Shown here in pieces: positions 1-7,856 of a DNA stretch of 40,827 bases. Every line of letters begins with the position of its first letter. Position 1 is the first letter of the stretch. Source of the DNA: a virus; the IMG/VR virus record IMGVR_UViG_3300021963_000261, positions 1-40,827 of that record; one strand, 5' to 3'. Below the pieces are notes generated by a model. It was not told where the DNA came from and searched no databases. It saw only the letters and a list, made by a program, of their open reading frames with translations. The translations under genes were made by a program, and so were the position numbers.

Positions 1-99
1 AAGGCGATCCGTTCATCCGAAATCCATACAGAAAGGGGGAACCCGGTAAACCAAAATCGATTTTCCTTTTCGGGAGCCAGGCTCGGGGAGCGTATGTAG
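1..99. other. GC-rich left edge, possible tail of an upstream gene
   Basis: The first 100 bases have 52 G or C, well above the roughly one-third of the rest of the window. Two + frames are open from the left edge: the frame starting at base 1 ends with TAG at 97-99 and the frame starting at base 3 stays open to TAA at 156-158. Neither translation resembles a family I recognise. It may be the 3' end of a gene cut by the window edge, a structured RNA, or foreign DNA. Confidence 0.25.
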
Positions 100-169
100 C
101 CCCTAACTTATATATTTGTCACAACATATTTTTTCAACTCCCAAAAAAATTTTTTTAATATTTTTTTTT

Positions 170-227
170 ATACCTTATTGGGTACAATATTATATAATTT
201 ATTATGGAATATACCTTATAGGGTACA
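170..227. promoter_or_regulatory. Pair of 17-bp dyad direct repeats (putative operator)
   Basis: ATACCTTATTGGGTACA at 170-186 and ATACCTTATAGGGTACA at 211-227 differ at one base. Each is itself a partial dyad, TACC-N6-GGTA. The copies are 41 bp apart start to start, close to four helical turns, so a dimeric protein could bind both on the same face of the helix. They lie about 150 bp upstream of the first late gene. An operator or activator site is inferred. Confidence 0.45.
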
Positions 228-380
228 CATTAAATTATAATAAACATACGACAGTAAATTATAATTTTTAAACGAATAGTGTGACATTAGGTAGTTATAT
301 TATTAAGTAGTAGGCTAACGTCACGTTGTAAAAACTGGGTGTTATACGTAATTGTATAAACTATACCAAAACGATTAATC

Positions 381-707
381 ATGGCTTTTAATTTAAAATC
401 ACAATCACCTTTAGAGCAGACTAGATATGTGTATAACACTATGAATCTTGGGGATTCTCCTTTGATGAAACAGAAGTTATCGCCTAAGGCTGCGAAGGCT
501 AAAGCAGAAAGGGATTTGGCCTATGCTAAAACTGATGATCGAAGAATAAAGAAAGCGCATTCGCAAAGAATGCATCGTAAAGATCCAAAGAAAAAAAATA
601 TGGATTGGGATCATGAGGATGGCAGATGGGAGAGTGTGAAACAAAACCGCGGGAATGAAGGTGAGGGAACAAAAAAAGAAAGTGGAAAACATTATAAAAT
701 AAAATAA
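381..707 (+). CDS. Small lysine-rich phage protein
   Basis: 108 residues, highly basic and hydrophilic, with no signal peptide or membrane segment. The N-terminus (MAFNLKSQSPL) is of the MAF/K-type start seen on several small proteins here. Residues 36-70 are rich in K, R and A and probably helical; the C-terminal part contains an acidic WDHEDGRWESVK stretch followed by NRGNEGEGTK. I associate this C-terminal pattern with small uncharacterised proteins of Bacteroidota and marine phages, from memory. It opens the block and is followed after one base by another basic protein. A virion-packaged DNA-binding role is possible but unproven. Confidence 0.75.
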   Translation: MAFNLKSQSPLEQTRYVYNTMNLGDSPLMKQKLSPKAAKAKAERDLAYAKTDDRRIKKAHSQRMHRKDPKKKNMDWDHEDGRWESVKQNRGNEGEGTKKESGKHYKIK

Positions 708-708
708 T

Positions 709-1074
709 ATGAAGATGAAAGGTATAGGTCCGCAGGGATTAGGTATTAAAGGGCACAATGGTTACTGGGTTGGAGATGCTGAACCGTGCGGATGCAGTCC
801 ACTACATAAAACAGCAGCTTGGACTCGTAAAGAAGGCAAAGATCCTAAAGGTGGATTGAACGCAAAAGGAGTAGCGAGTTACAGAAAAGAGAATCCAGGA
901 AGTAAATTACAGACCGCAGTTACTAAAAAACCATCTGAATTAAAACCAGGTAGTAAGGATGCGAAAAGACGTAAATCATTTTGCGCTAGAATGTCTGGTA
1001 TGCCAGGCCCTATGAAAAAACCAAATGGTGAACCAACTAGAAAAAAATTAGCTTTAGATAAATGGAATTGTTAA
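709..1074 (+). CDS. DUF6321-like basic protein
   Basis: 121 residues, strongly basic. The C-terminal half matches my recollection of the DUF6321 domain: a LNAKG...SYRKENPGSKLQ segment, a KKPSELKPGSKDAKRRKSF segment, then CARMSGMPGPMK and a closing LALDKWNC. Two cysteines lie near residue 27-29 (PCGCSP) and two more in the C-terminal half, so metal binding is conceivable. The domain is common in phage and marine viral genomes and has no known function. The start codon overlaps nothing and follows the previous stop by one base; the 47-residue gene at 1062 overlaps its 3' end. Confidence 0.8.
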   Translation: MKMKGIGPQGLGIKGHNGYWVGDAEPCGCSPLHKTAAWTRKEGKDPKGGLNAKGVASYRKENPGSKLQTAVTKKPSELKPGSKDAKRRKSFCARMSGMPGPMKKPNGEPTRKKLALDKWNC

Positions 1075-1205
1075 AAAGAAAAGATGGATCTAAATCTCCT
1101 AGGGGACTATGGGATAACATTAGAGCGAACAAAGGCAGCGGAAAAAAGCCAACTAAGGCTATGCTTGCCGAAGCAAAAAAAATTAAGGCAAAAAGTAAAA
1201 AATAA
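1062..1205 (+). CDS. Small basic protein with SPRGLWDNIRA motif
   Basis: A 47-residue frame, ATG 1062-1064 to TAA 1203-1205, overlapping the end of the preceding gene by 13 bases. It reads MELLKRKDGS then KSPRGLWDNIRANKGSGKK and ends in alternating A and K. The SPRGLWDNIRA...G.GKKPT pattern recurs, as I recall, in tiny basic proteins of many phages, which supports it as a real gene despite its size. It ends three bases before the first fibre gene. Function unknown; nucleic-acid binding is a guess from composition. Confidence 0.65.
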   Translation: MELLKRKDGSKSPRGLWDNIRANKGSGKKPTKAMLAEAKKIKAKSKK

Positions 1206-1208
1206 TAA

Positions 1209-3791
1209 ATGGCAATAATATATAGTTATCCTACACCTACGGAGCTTAATGCTTCAGATATGTTAGTTGGCTCTGCTCGGGTTGTTGAAGACAATGTGAC
1301 ACGCCAGGTAACGAAAAACTTTACGCTAGGGCAACTACAAGATTTTATTGGGAGCGGATTTACACTATCTACAATAGGTAACAATGGACCTGCTACACTT
1401 GTAAATAACGTATTAAACATACCTATTTATAATAACGGTAACACTTATGACTTCTTGGCGCCTTTATATAATGTTGATCAAACAGTATATATGGTTAGCG
1501 CTACAGGATCTAACGATGGCTACTTAAGTTCCACTGATTGGAACACATTTAATAATAAACAAGGAGCCATAACGTTGACAACTACTGGAACATCTGGTGT
1601 TGCAACATTTGTAAGTAATACATTAAATATACCTAATTATTCTGCGGCAGCAGTTATACCTACATTAGATGAGGTTTTAACAGAGGGGAATACTTCACAA
1701 ATCAATGCTTATGTTGGCGGAGAACTTGGGTTGTATGATGGCATCAGTTTAGGGTATTGTACATTAAATGCTTTTGATAATGCATTTACTTTCAATAATT
1801 CTGATGGAGAACCTGTATTGTATTTAGAGCAAGCTGCTTTAGCAATTTCAAAATCTCCTGCAATAGCTGGGACAATATACACGACTGGGCTTTCGGTGTC
1901 AAGGAACTATAGTTTACCGGATGCATCGGGGACTATTGCTTTAACCTCAGATATACCATCATTGGCGGGATATGTTCAAACAACAAGAACATTGACAATT
2001 AATGGCACAACGTATGATTTAAGTGCAAACAGAACATGGAATGTGGGGACAGTAACTGATGTTACAGCTACAGGTCAAATAACCTCAACAGGAGGTACAA
2101 CTCCAGTTATATCAACATTAATGCATACTGATCGATTGATCGGTAGAACAACGGCCGGCACTGGTGTAATGGAAGAAATCTCTGTAGGAGCAGGGCTTAC
2201 ATTATCAGCAGGAACATTATCAGCGACTTCAACAGGAGGAAATATTCCACACGCAACAGCAAGTGGTACCGATACATATACAGCTACAGTAACAGGAGTT
2301 ACCTCCTATGCCGATGGTGATGCCTATTTAATAAGATTTACAAACGGTAATACTACAAGTGCTACCCTAAATATAAACGCGTTAGGTGCTGTGCCATTAT
2401 ATGAAAATAATGACGGGGCACTAATCGGGGGAGATATATGGGCAGGTGCTGAGATGCTTTGTGTTTATAATTCAGGTTCAAATATATTTCAATGTATTGG
2501 GACCTCTGCAAATAGCCTGTTCTCTTATGTCACAAATGCTGATTCCGTAGCTATAACCAAGGGGCAGCCTGTTTATGCCTTCGGGGGACAAGGGGATAGA
2601 TTAACTGTTAAAAGAGCGTTCAATACTTCAGACGCGACATCGGCACAAACAGTCGGGGTTGTATTAACTTCATCAATTGGAGTAAATCAAAAAGGTATTA
2701 TTATAGTTCAAGGTCTTTTAGATGGATTAAGTATTTTACCTACATCTACTTGGGCCGATGGGGATCCTGTTTACTTAGCATCCACAGCTGGCGATATTAC
2801 AAATGTAAAACAATACGCACCTAATCACTTAGTGTATTTGGGTACAGTTACAACAGCAAGTAATGGTTCAGCGGGAAGATGGTATGTAAGAGTTCAGAAT
2901 GGATATGAATTAGATGAACTTCACAATGTGCAAGCACAAAGTCCAACCGTAAATGATGTATTATATTATTTTGGTGGATCACCTGGACAATGGAAGACTG
3001 CGTCGATCCCGACTGTATTAGGATATACTCCATTAAGTTCAGCAAACAATGGATTAAGTCTTAGTGGAACTGTAGCTCAATTAGGAGGAACATTATTACA
3101 GTCAACCACAATTGATGGAGGTTCTTCATCAGCGTACAATTTAACATTTACAAACGGGGATCTTATAGTTAGTAATGGATCGGGAACTGGAGGAGCAAGA
3201 GGAAATATTATTTTAAGTAATAATAGAAGTATTTATTGGGGAAGTACATCGGGTAATTATATTGGAGCAGATTCTACTTCTGGAGGATTTACTTATTATG
3301 CCCCCCCAAGCACAGGTAACCATATATTTTATTCTTCTGTTAGGTTTGCAAATTATGGCTCCGGTACAAAAACTGGAACAACAGCTTACAACTTGTCTGT
3401 TACTTCGACTGGAAATATTATTGAAACAAGCCCATTAAACTTAACTACTACAGGAACAAGTGGACCTGCTACATTAGTAGGTTCTACTTTAAATATTCCT
3501 CAATATAGTGGTGGTGGCGGTGGTTCAACACCTGTTAAGTTGACTTCACAAACTTTAGCAGTTGGTTCTTGGACTTTAGTAGGAAGTTATTATACTTACT
3601 CATTCAGCAACGTTAATGTAACAACTACTTGTGATGTCTCAGTAACGCCTCAAAATGCAAGTTATTTAACAGCATATAATGCTCAAGTGCTTCCATTTGT
3701 AGGAGTAGCAGCAGGAGTAGCAACATTCTACTCACAATTTCCTCCACAAGCAGATATAACTGTGGACATAGTAATAACACAAACAACTTAA
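1209..3791 (+). CDS. Tail fibre / receptor-binding protein
   Basis: 860 residues, rich in T, S, G and N with very little charge, typical of a trimeric beta-structured fibre. The N-terminus MAIIYSYPTPT with a following (D/M)LVG and a K-F-x-LGQL element is shared with the gene at 6201 and is probably the virion anchor. A module TTTGTSG-x-AT-x-V-x-x-TLNIP-x-Y occurs near residues 123-144 and 745-766, with a looser copy near 54-74. A SLPDASGTIAL element (around residue 236-246) is also shared with the 6201 protein. Residues about 435-600 contain a VYAFGGQGDRLTV segment found in other phage fibres. A GGGGG linker precedes the C-terminal beta domain. Confidence 0.8.
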   Translation: MAIIYSYPTPTELNASDMLVGSARVVEDNVTRQVTKNFTLGQLQDFIGSGFTLSTIGNNGPATLVNNVLNIPIYNNGNTYDFLAPLYNVDQTVYMVSATGSNDGYLSSTDWNTFNNKQGAITLTTTGTSGVATFVSNTLNIPNYSAAAVIPTLDEVLTEGNTSQINAYVGGELGLYDGISLGYCTLNAFDNAFTFNNSDGEPVLYLEQAALAISKSPAIAGTIYTTGLSVSRNYSLPDASGTIALTSDIPSLAGYVQTTRTLTINGTTYDLSANRTWNVGTVTDVTATGQITSTGGTTPVISTLMHTDRLIGRTTAGTGVMEEISVGAGLTLSAGTLSATSTGGNIPHATASGTDTYTATVTGVTSYADGDAYLIRFTNGNTTSATLNINALGAVPLYENNDGALIGGDIWAGAEMLCVYNSGSNIFQCIGTSANSLFSYVTNADSVAITKGQPVYAFGGQGDRLTVKRAFNTSDATSAQTVGVVLTSSIGVNQKGIIIVQGLLDGLSILPTSTWADGDPVYLASTAGDITNVKQYAPNHLVYLGTVTTASNGSAGRWYVRVQNGYELDELHNVQAQSPTVNDVLYYFGGSPGQWKTASIPTVLGYTPLSSANNGLSLSGTVAQLGGTLLQSTTIDGGSSSAYNLTFTNGDLIVSNGSGTGGARGNIILSNNRSIYWGSTSGNYIGADSTSGGFTYYAPPSTGNHIFYSSVRFANYGSGTKTGTTAYNLSVTSTGNIIETSPLNLTTTGTSGPATLVGSTLNIPQYSGGGGGSTPVKLTSQTLAVGSWTLVGSYYTYSFSNVNVTTTCDVSVTPQNASYLTAYNAQVLPFVGVAAGVATFYSQFPPQADITVDIVITQTT

Positions 3792-3796
3792 ATCTA

Positions 3797-6010
3797 ATGG
3801 CATTTAACGTACCTATAAGTTCAACAGCCCCTGTTCCAATTCCATCTGATTGGGTAAGACCATCCGATTGGATAGCAATAACTGATACCGCAAATGAGGT
3901 TCAGTTTTTAGTATGCGACACAGGGGCAAAAGCATTTACAATTACAACAACATTTACTCGAACTACAGGAAATATATATATTGATTGGGGAGACGGGGTT
4001 ATTGATACAATTTCAACTACCGCTTCAACGAATACAAATCACGTTTACTCAACAGGTGGAACACCTTGCACAAGAGGTTACAATACTTTTAAAATTAGAA
4101 TTTATGGAGATGCAACTTGTGTAATAACAAATGCAAAACATACACCAAACTTTTCAGCAACGGGAGGCAATCCATTTTATAATATTGGTTTGTTAGAGGC
4201 TTATTTTGGGGATGGCACCTGTAGTACTAACGCTTTTTTAGCAAACTATTTTACATCAAATGCCACAACATTAGGATATGGTAATTTTCAATTATTAGAG
4301 TATGTAAAATTTCCGTCTACTGTTTCTTGGACTTCTCAATTCCAAAATATGTTCAGTAACTGCGGAAATTTATATAAAGTAGTAATGCCCACTTCAGCAA
4401 GTTCATTGAGTATATTTAATTTAGCGTTTAATGGTTGTTCTAATTTATTAGATATAGTTTTCCCGTCAAACTCAACAATAATATCGCAAATGAGTAGCAC
4501 TTTTAGTAGTTGCAGTAAATTAAGAACTGTAACTCTTCCTACTTCATTAAATACTTGCACAACGATGGCTTCTTGTTTTAGTTCCTGCTCTTCGTTAAGA
4601 AATATAACTTTCCCAAGTATTAACTTAGTAAATAGTATGCAGACTGCATTTAGTTCTTGTTTTTCATTACAATGGATTAAGTTTACTTCGTTACCTGTTC
4701 CCGTTTCTCCAAGTACTGCTGTAACATTTAATGGAGCTTTTCAAACTTGTACAAATTTACAAAATGTTTATTTTCCAAGTTCTTGTTCTTCAAATGCAAT
4801 ATATGATTTTGGAAATGCATTTAGTGGGGATTTAAGATTAAAAAATATTGTTTTCCCAACAAATTTTAATGCTTCAACTTTATTAGGGTGTTTTAATGGT
4901 TGTACATCAATAACAAGCATTTCTTTTCAATCTCCAATGCCTAATTTAACTGATATTGGTTCTGCGTTTAGTACTTGTTATATGTTAAGTTCGTTGACAT
5001 TACCTAATACAGTTTCATCAAGTGGAATTAATATGGCACAAACTTTCAATCAATGTTGGTCTTTAACTAATATTACAATACCTTCAGGATGGTTGATTAC
5101 AAGTTTAACAAACTGTTTTAATGGGTGTTTATCTATTATATCAATAACATTACCTAATAATGCTCAAAATAGTTGTACTTCACTATCTACAGCATTCCAA
5201 AACTGTGTTAGATTAACATCTGTTACATTGCCTACAAGTTTAAATGCTTGTACAACTTTAGTAAGTACATTTCAAGGTTGTCTTTCTTTGCCATCAGTTA
5301 CTTTACCAAGTTCACTAAGTGCTGTTACTACAATGGGTAATACCTTTTCAGGATGCTATAGTTTATTATCAGTTAATTTACCCACAAGTATGTCAAACTG
5401 TACTAATTTTTCAGGTACTTTTTCTAATTGCTATTCAATTACATCTATAACTTTACCAAGTACAGTATCATCTTCTTTGACTACTTATTCTACTTTGGCA
5501 AATGGGTGTGTAAATTTAGTAACATTAACATTGCCAACTACTCAAACATCAGCGGTTAATACTATATCTCAAATGTTTACATTTTGTGGTAATTTAACAA
5601 CGATAAATAATCTGAATAAAGTTGGTAGTTTAACCTCAACTCCTTTGGTTATAGGGAGTATGATAAGTGGAGCGGCTACTTATGCAAACGCAATAACTTC
5701 ATTAAGTTTTAGTTGCCCTTTATCTACATTAAACTTAAATGGAAATTCAACAACACAAAATTTTAATAAATTAAATTCATTAAGGTTATTAAACGCAAGT
5801 GCAGGTCAATGGACAGGAGCGTCTCCGCAAATAAATGTTTCTTTTTGCGATTTGTCCACAGCGGCTCTAAATACATTATTTGCAGATATTGCAGCACAAG
5901 GAACAGTAGTTTCTAAAACAATAAATATAACAAGTTGTACAGGTGCGGCAGGATTAACAGCAGGAGATAGATTAGTATTAACATCAAGAGGTTGGACAAT
6001 AACAGGATAA
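3797..6010 (+). CDS. Leucine-rich-repeat (BspA-like) tail fibre
   Basis: 737 residues. The first 130 residues contain a PKD-like sheet signature (YIDWGDGVIDTI then NTNHVYSTGG). From about residue 165 to 610 there are roughly 17 repeats of 23-26 residues with the pattern F-x-x-C-x-S-L-x-x-(I/V)-T-(L/F)-P-x-S, the LRR_5/BspA type usually found on bacterial surface proteins. A final 100-residue domain ends RGWTITG. Almost every repeat carries one cysteine at the same place, so a cysteine ladder runs along the solenoid. It sits between two paralogous fibres, consistent with host adhesion. The enzyme or receptor target is unknown. Confidence 0.8.
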   Translation: MAFNVPISSTAPVPIPSDWVRPSDWIAITDTANEVQFLVCDTGAKAFTITTTFTRTTGNIYIDWGDGVIDTISTTASTNTNHVYSTGGTPCTRGYNTFKIRIYGDATCVITNAKHTPNFSATGGNPFYNIGLLEAYFGDGTCSTNAFLANYFTSNATTLGYGNFQLLEYVKFPSTVSWTSQFQNMFSNCGNLYKVVMPTSASSLSIFNLAFNGCSNLLDIVFPSNSTIISQMSSTFSSCSKLRTVTLPTSLNTCTTMASCFSSCSSLRNITFPSINLVNSMQTAFSSCFSLQWIKFTSLPVPVSPSTAVTFNGAFQTCTNLQNVYFPSSCSSNAIYDFGNAFSGDLRLKNIVFPTNFNASTLLGCFNGCTSITSISFQSPMPNLTDIGSAFSTCYMLSSLTLPNTVSSSGINMAQTFNQCWSLTNITIPSGWLITSLTNCFNGCLSIISITLPNNAQNSCTSLSTAFQNCVRLTSVTLPTSLNACTTLVSTFQGCLSLPSVTLPSSLSAVTTMGNTFSGCYSLLSVNLPTSMSNCTNFSGTFSNCYSITSITLPSTVSSSLTTYSTLANGCVNLVTLTLPTTQTSAVNTISQMFTFCGNLTTINNLNKVGSLTSTPLVIGSMISGAATYANAITSLSFSCPLSTLNLNGNSTTQNFNKLNSLRLLNASAGQWTGASPQINVSFCDLSTAALNTLFADIAAQGTVVSKTINITSCTGAAGLTAGDRLVLTSRGWTITG

Positions 6011-6011
6011 T

Positions 6012-6185
6012 ATGGAAGGATTTTACAGACAAAACGAAGATTTAACTTGGGAATATGCGCCTAACTTTGTATATGCACCAAATTACACATTATTAAAAGA
6101 GGAAAAAAATACCTATGAGTATCCAGTCGATGGATGGTCTTGGTATGATGAACAACCTTATACAACAGAAGAAACTAACAATTAA
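6012..6185 (+). CDS. Small aromatic, acidic fibre-cassette protein
   Basis: 57 residues, ATG 6012-6014, starting one base after the LRR fibre stop and ending 15 bases before the next gene. It begins MEGFYRQNEDL and is rich in Y, W and E, with YAPNFVYAPNYTLLKEE in the middle and a WSWYDEQPYT end. I recall similar 50-60-residue proteins with an APNFVYAP segment next to fibre genes in flavobacterial phages. Its position suggests a fibre chaperone or attachment protein; this is inference. Confidence 0.65.
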   Translation: MEGFYRQNEDLTWEYAPNFVYAPNYTLLKEEKNTYEYPVDGWSWYDEQPYTTEETNN

Positions 6186-6200
6186 TAAATAAATAAAACC

Positions 6201-6629
6201 ATGGCAATAATATACAGTTATCCTAAAGCTACAGTAGAAGAGCAGGATTATTTAATAGGCACAAAATTTAATAGCTCAGGGAATCCTACGAAATCATTTT
6301 TGGTTTCAGATCTTGTTGCATTAATAAATGACTATGCAGGCAATGTCCCATATACAGGCGCTACTGCAAATGTAAATTTAGGAACTCATGATATATACAC
6401 TGCCGGGGGAGCAAGATTATATGATGATGGAACTGTTGAATGTGTAACATTACAGTTTAATGAAAACAGCTCATACATAAGCGATTCCTCGACAGCAGCA
6501 AGAAACTGGATATTACCAGATGCATCGGGAACAATTGCATTAAAGACTTCGGCTAGCGGATCTTTCACTTCTGCAGATGGAAAAACAATAACGGTAGTTA
6601 ATGGAATAATAACTAGTATAGTACCGTAA
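6201..6629 (+). CDS. Short fibre paralogue
   Basis: 142 residues. The first eight residues (MAIIYSYP) equal those of the 860-residue fibre at 1209, and the DNA there differs by one base in 25. The anchor region continues with DYLIGTKF and TKSFLVSDL, again parallel to the large fibre. The C-terminus has the shared LPDASGTIAL element followed by a compact ending with FTSADGKTITVVNGIIT. It looks like an anchor joined to one short beta module, so either a minor fibre tip or a shortened copy of a longer fibre. There is no frameshift; the frame ends cleanly before the lysis genes. Confidence 0.7.
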   Translation: MAIIYSYPKATVEEQDYLIGTKFNSSGNPTKSFLVSDLVALINDYAGNVPYTGATANVNLGTHDIYTAGGARLYDDGTVECVTLQFNENSSYISDSSTAARNWILPDASGTIALKTSASGSFTSADGKTITVVNGIITSIVP

Positions 6630-6633
6630 TAAG

Positions 6634-6816
6634 ATGAGTAAGGAGCAATTAGACATATTAATAAACAAATGGATAAGCAGGAAATTGCTGGTATTTGGGG
6701 TTGCTTGTGGAGGATTATTCTCTGGGTATTTAACATCATCTGATTGGGTAATAATTGCAACTGCATATGTAGGGATTCAAGGATTTATGGACATTGTAAA
6801 TAAATTAAAAAGATGA
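6634..6816 (+). CDS. Putative holin (two membrane segments)
   Basis: 60 residues with two predicted hydrophobic helices, about residues 18-33 and 38-55, separated by a short SSDW turn, and a charged N-terminus and a KLKR C-terminus. Size, topology and position just before a wall-degrading enzyme and a spanin fit a class II holin. It overlaps the next membrane protein by four bases (ATGA). Holins are too divergent for a family call from sequence alone. Confidence 0.6.
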   Translation: MSKEQLDILINKWISRKLLVFGVACGGLFSGYLTSSDWVIIATAYVGIQGFMDIVNKLKR

Positions 6817-7016
6817 TAGACCACCAACCAAGCTGGCGTGTTTATTTTTTAAACGCTTTAACGCTTATGATGAGTTTCACGGATTTGGAAGCAAAATTAA
6901 AAGTTATGTTATTGTTAATATCAATAATATATACATCAATGAAAATATGGGATTGGGTACAAATAAGAATAAATCGCAAAGATGAAGATAACAGTAAAAA
7001 GACTCCACAAGACTGA
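6813..7016 (+). CDS. Small membrane protein of the lysis cassette
   Basis: 67 residues with hydrophobic stretches at about 9-21 and 29-47 and a highly charged tail (NRKDEDNSKKTPQD). The start overlaps the preceding stop (ATGA) and its last 35 bases overlap the transpeptidase-like gene in another frame. It is likely a second holin, an antiholin, or a holin partner. Tight coupling within the lysis genes is the main support. Confidence 0.55.
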   Translation: MIDHQPSWRVYFLNALTLMMSFTDLEAKLKVMLLLISIIYTSMKIWDWVQIRINRKDEDNSKKTPQD

Positions 7017-7368
7017 TACATCTACAATAGGAGAACTGTATATAGATGGTATATTTGAATGTTTTACATTAGAAGATGTAGAAAGAAAAGAAAAAATAAA
7101 GTCTGAGACAGCAATACCTAAAGGAACTTACAAAGTAATAATAAATCAATCTAATAGATTTAAAAGATTATTGCCATTATTATTAGACGTTCCTAACTTT
7201 GAAGGCGTCCGCATCCATAGCGGAAACACTAATCACGATACTGAAGGCTGTATACTAGTTGGGCAAACTAGAGGGCAAAATTATGTTGGCCAATCTAGAA
7301 AAGCCTTTGATAAGTTATTTAGGAAAATGCAAGCAGCCAAGGATATAACCATAACAATTCAATCATAA
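6982..7368 (+). CDS. DUF5675 family L,D-transpeptidase-like endolysin
   Basis: 128 residues, the expected full length for DUF5675. Seen: an N-terminal beta segment (MKITVKRLHKT...GELYIDG...CFTLED), then AIPKGTYKV near residues 45-52, then VRIHSGNTNHDTEGCILVG at 77-94. His79 and Cys90 occupy the places of the His and Cys of YkuD-type L,D-transpeptidases, which act on peptidoglycan peptides. Family members occur in phage lysis cassettes, and the flanking holin-like and spanin genes support a role in host wall breakdown. Catalysis is inferred from the motif. Confidence 0.75.
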   Translation: MKITVKRLHKTDTSTIGELYIDGIFECFTLEDVERKEKIKSETAIPKGTYKVIINQSNRFKRLLPLLLDVPNFEGVRIHSGNTNHDTEGCILVGQTRGQNYVGQSRKAFDKLFRKMQAAKDITITIQS

Positions 7369-7856
7369 TGAAAAAACTAATACTATTATTCCTATTCATA
7401 TTAACATCATGCGGAGCCCGCAAAGTTGATGTAAGTAAAATAGAAATAAAGAAAGACAGTGTCGTAGAAATAAAAGCTGAAGTAAAAACTTTGGAGACAA
7501 AAAATGTAATTGATTCAACAAATATAATCACGGAAGTAAATACAGATGAAATTTGTATTGAACCCTTGGACTCTACTAAGGAGATGGTTGTAGATGGGAA
7601 GATTTACAAAAATGTGTCTTTAAAGATAAAAAAAAATAAAGTTAATACTACATATAGAAATAACAAAACAGAGTCTAATATTAAGCGTACGGATTCCATA
7701 GGCACGTCTAAGACATCTGTAAAAGAAAGTTTAGTTGGTAAAACAAAAAAAATAGATAAAAAAGCAAATTATTGGAGTTTGCTTTGGCTATTACTATTAA
7801 TATTAATTATGTATTTATTATGGCGAAACAAACACAGGATATTAAACTTGCTGTAA
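7368..7856 (+). CDS. Single-gene spanin (u-spanin-like lipoprotein)
   Basis: 162 residues. A lipoprotein signal with lipobox LTSC places the lipidated Cys at residue 15. A long charged, K/E/T-rich periplasmic stretch follows (about 16-132), and a strongly hydrophobic helix at about 136-153 ends in a basic RNKHRILNLL tail. Outer-membrane lipid anchor at one end and inner-membrane helix at the other is the defining layout of a unimolecular spanin, which fuses the two membranes in the last step of Gram-negative lysis. The start overlaps the preceding stop (TAATG). Confidence 0.75.
   Translation: MKKLILLFLFILTSCGARKVDVSKIEIKKDSVVEIKAEVKTLETKNVIDSTNIITEVNTDEICIEPLDSTKEMVVDGKIYKNVSLKIKKNKVNTTYRNNKTESNIKRTDSIGTSKTSVKESLVGKTKKIDKKANYWSLLWLLLLILIMYLLWRNKHRILNLL

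Larger units (their letters stand above)
1..380. other. Non-coding leader of the late gene block
   Basis: No convincing gene lies here. Bases 1-100 are about 52% G+C, while 120-380 is extremely A+T rich with homopolymer runs of A and T around 130-170. Contents seen: a near-perfect palindrome GAGCC-A-GGCTC at 74-84, a TATATTTG octamer at 111-118 that fits the Bacteroidota -7 box (TAnnTTTG) but without a clear -33 TTTG, and two 17-bp dyad repeats at 170-186 and 211-227. The stretch sits directly upstream of a long co-directional gene run, so it is the natural place for a late promoter, but the promoter itself cannot be proven from sequence. Confidence 0.6.

Noticed and set aside
74-84. GAGCC-A-GGCTC as a terminator or tRNA arm
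   Set aside because: A one-base loop cannot form a hairpin, there is no T-run, and no cloverleaf can be drawn around it.
111-118. TATATTTG as a firm Bacteroidota promoter
   Set aside because: It fits the -7 box, but no TTTG lies at the proper distance upstream and the region is A/T-rich enough for chance.
477-758. Reverse-strand open frames, such as this one and others across the window (for example 15706-16092 and 35091-35429)
   Set aside because: They lie wholly across clear + strand genes, have Ser/Phe/Leu-biased composition of an antisense reading, and no recognisable motif or leader.
4400-5560. CRISPR-like or DNA-level tandem repeats in the LRR fibre
   Set aside because: The repeats are visible in the protein only; the DNA units differ in length and sequence and have no spacers.
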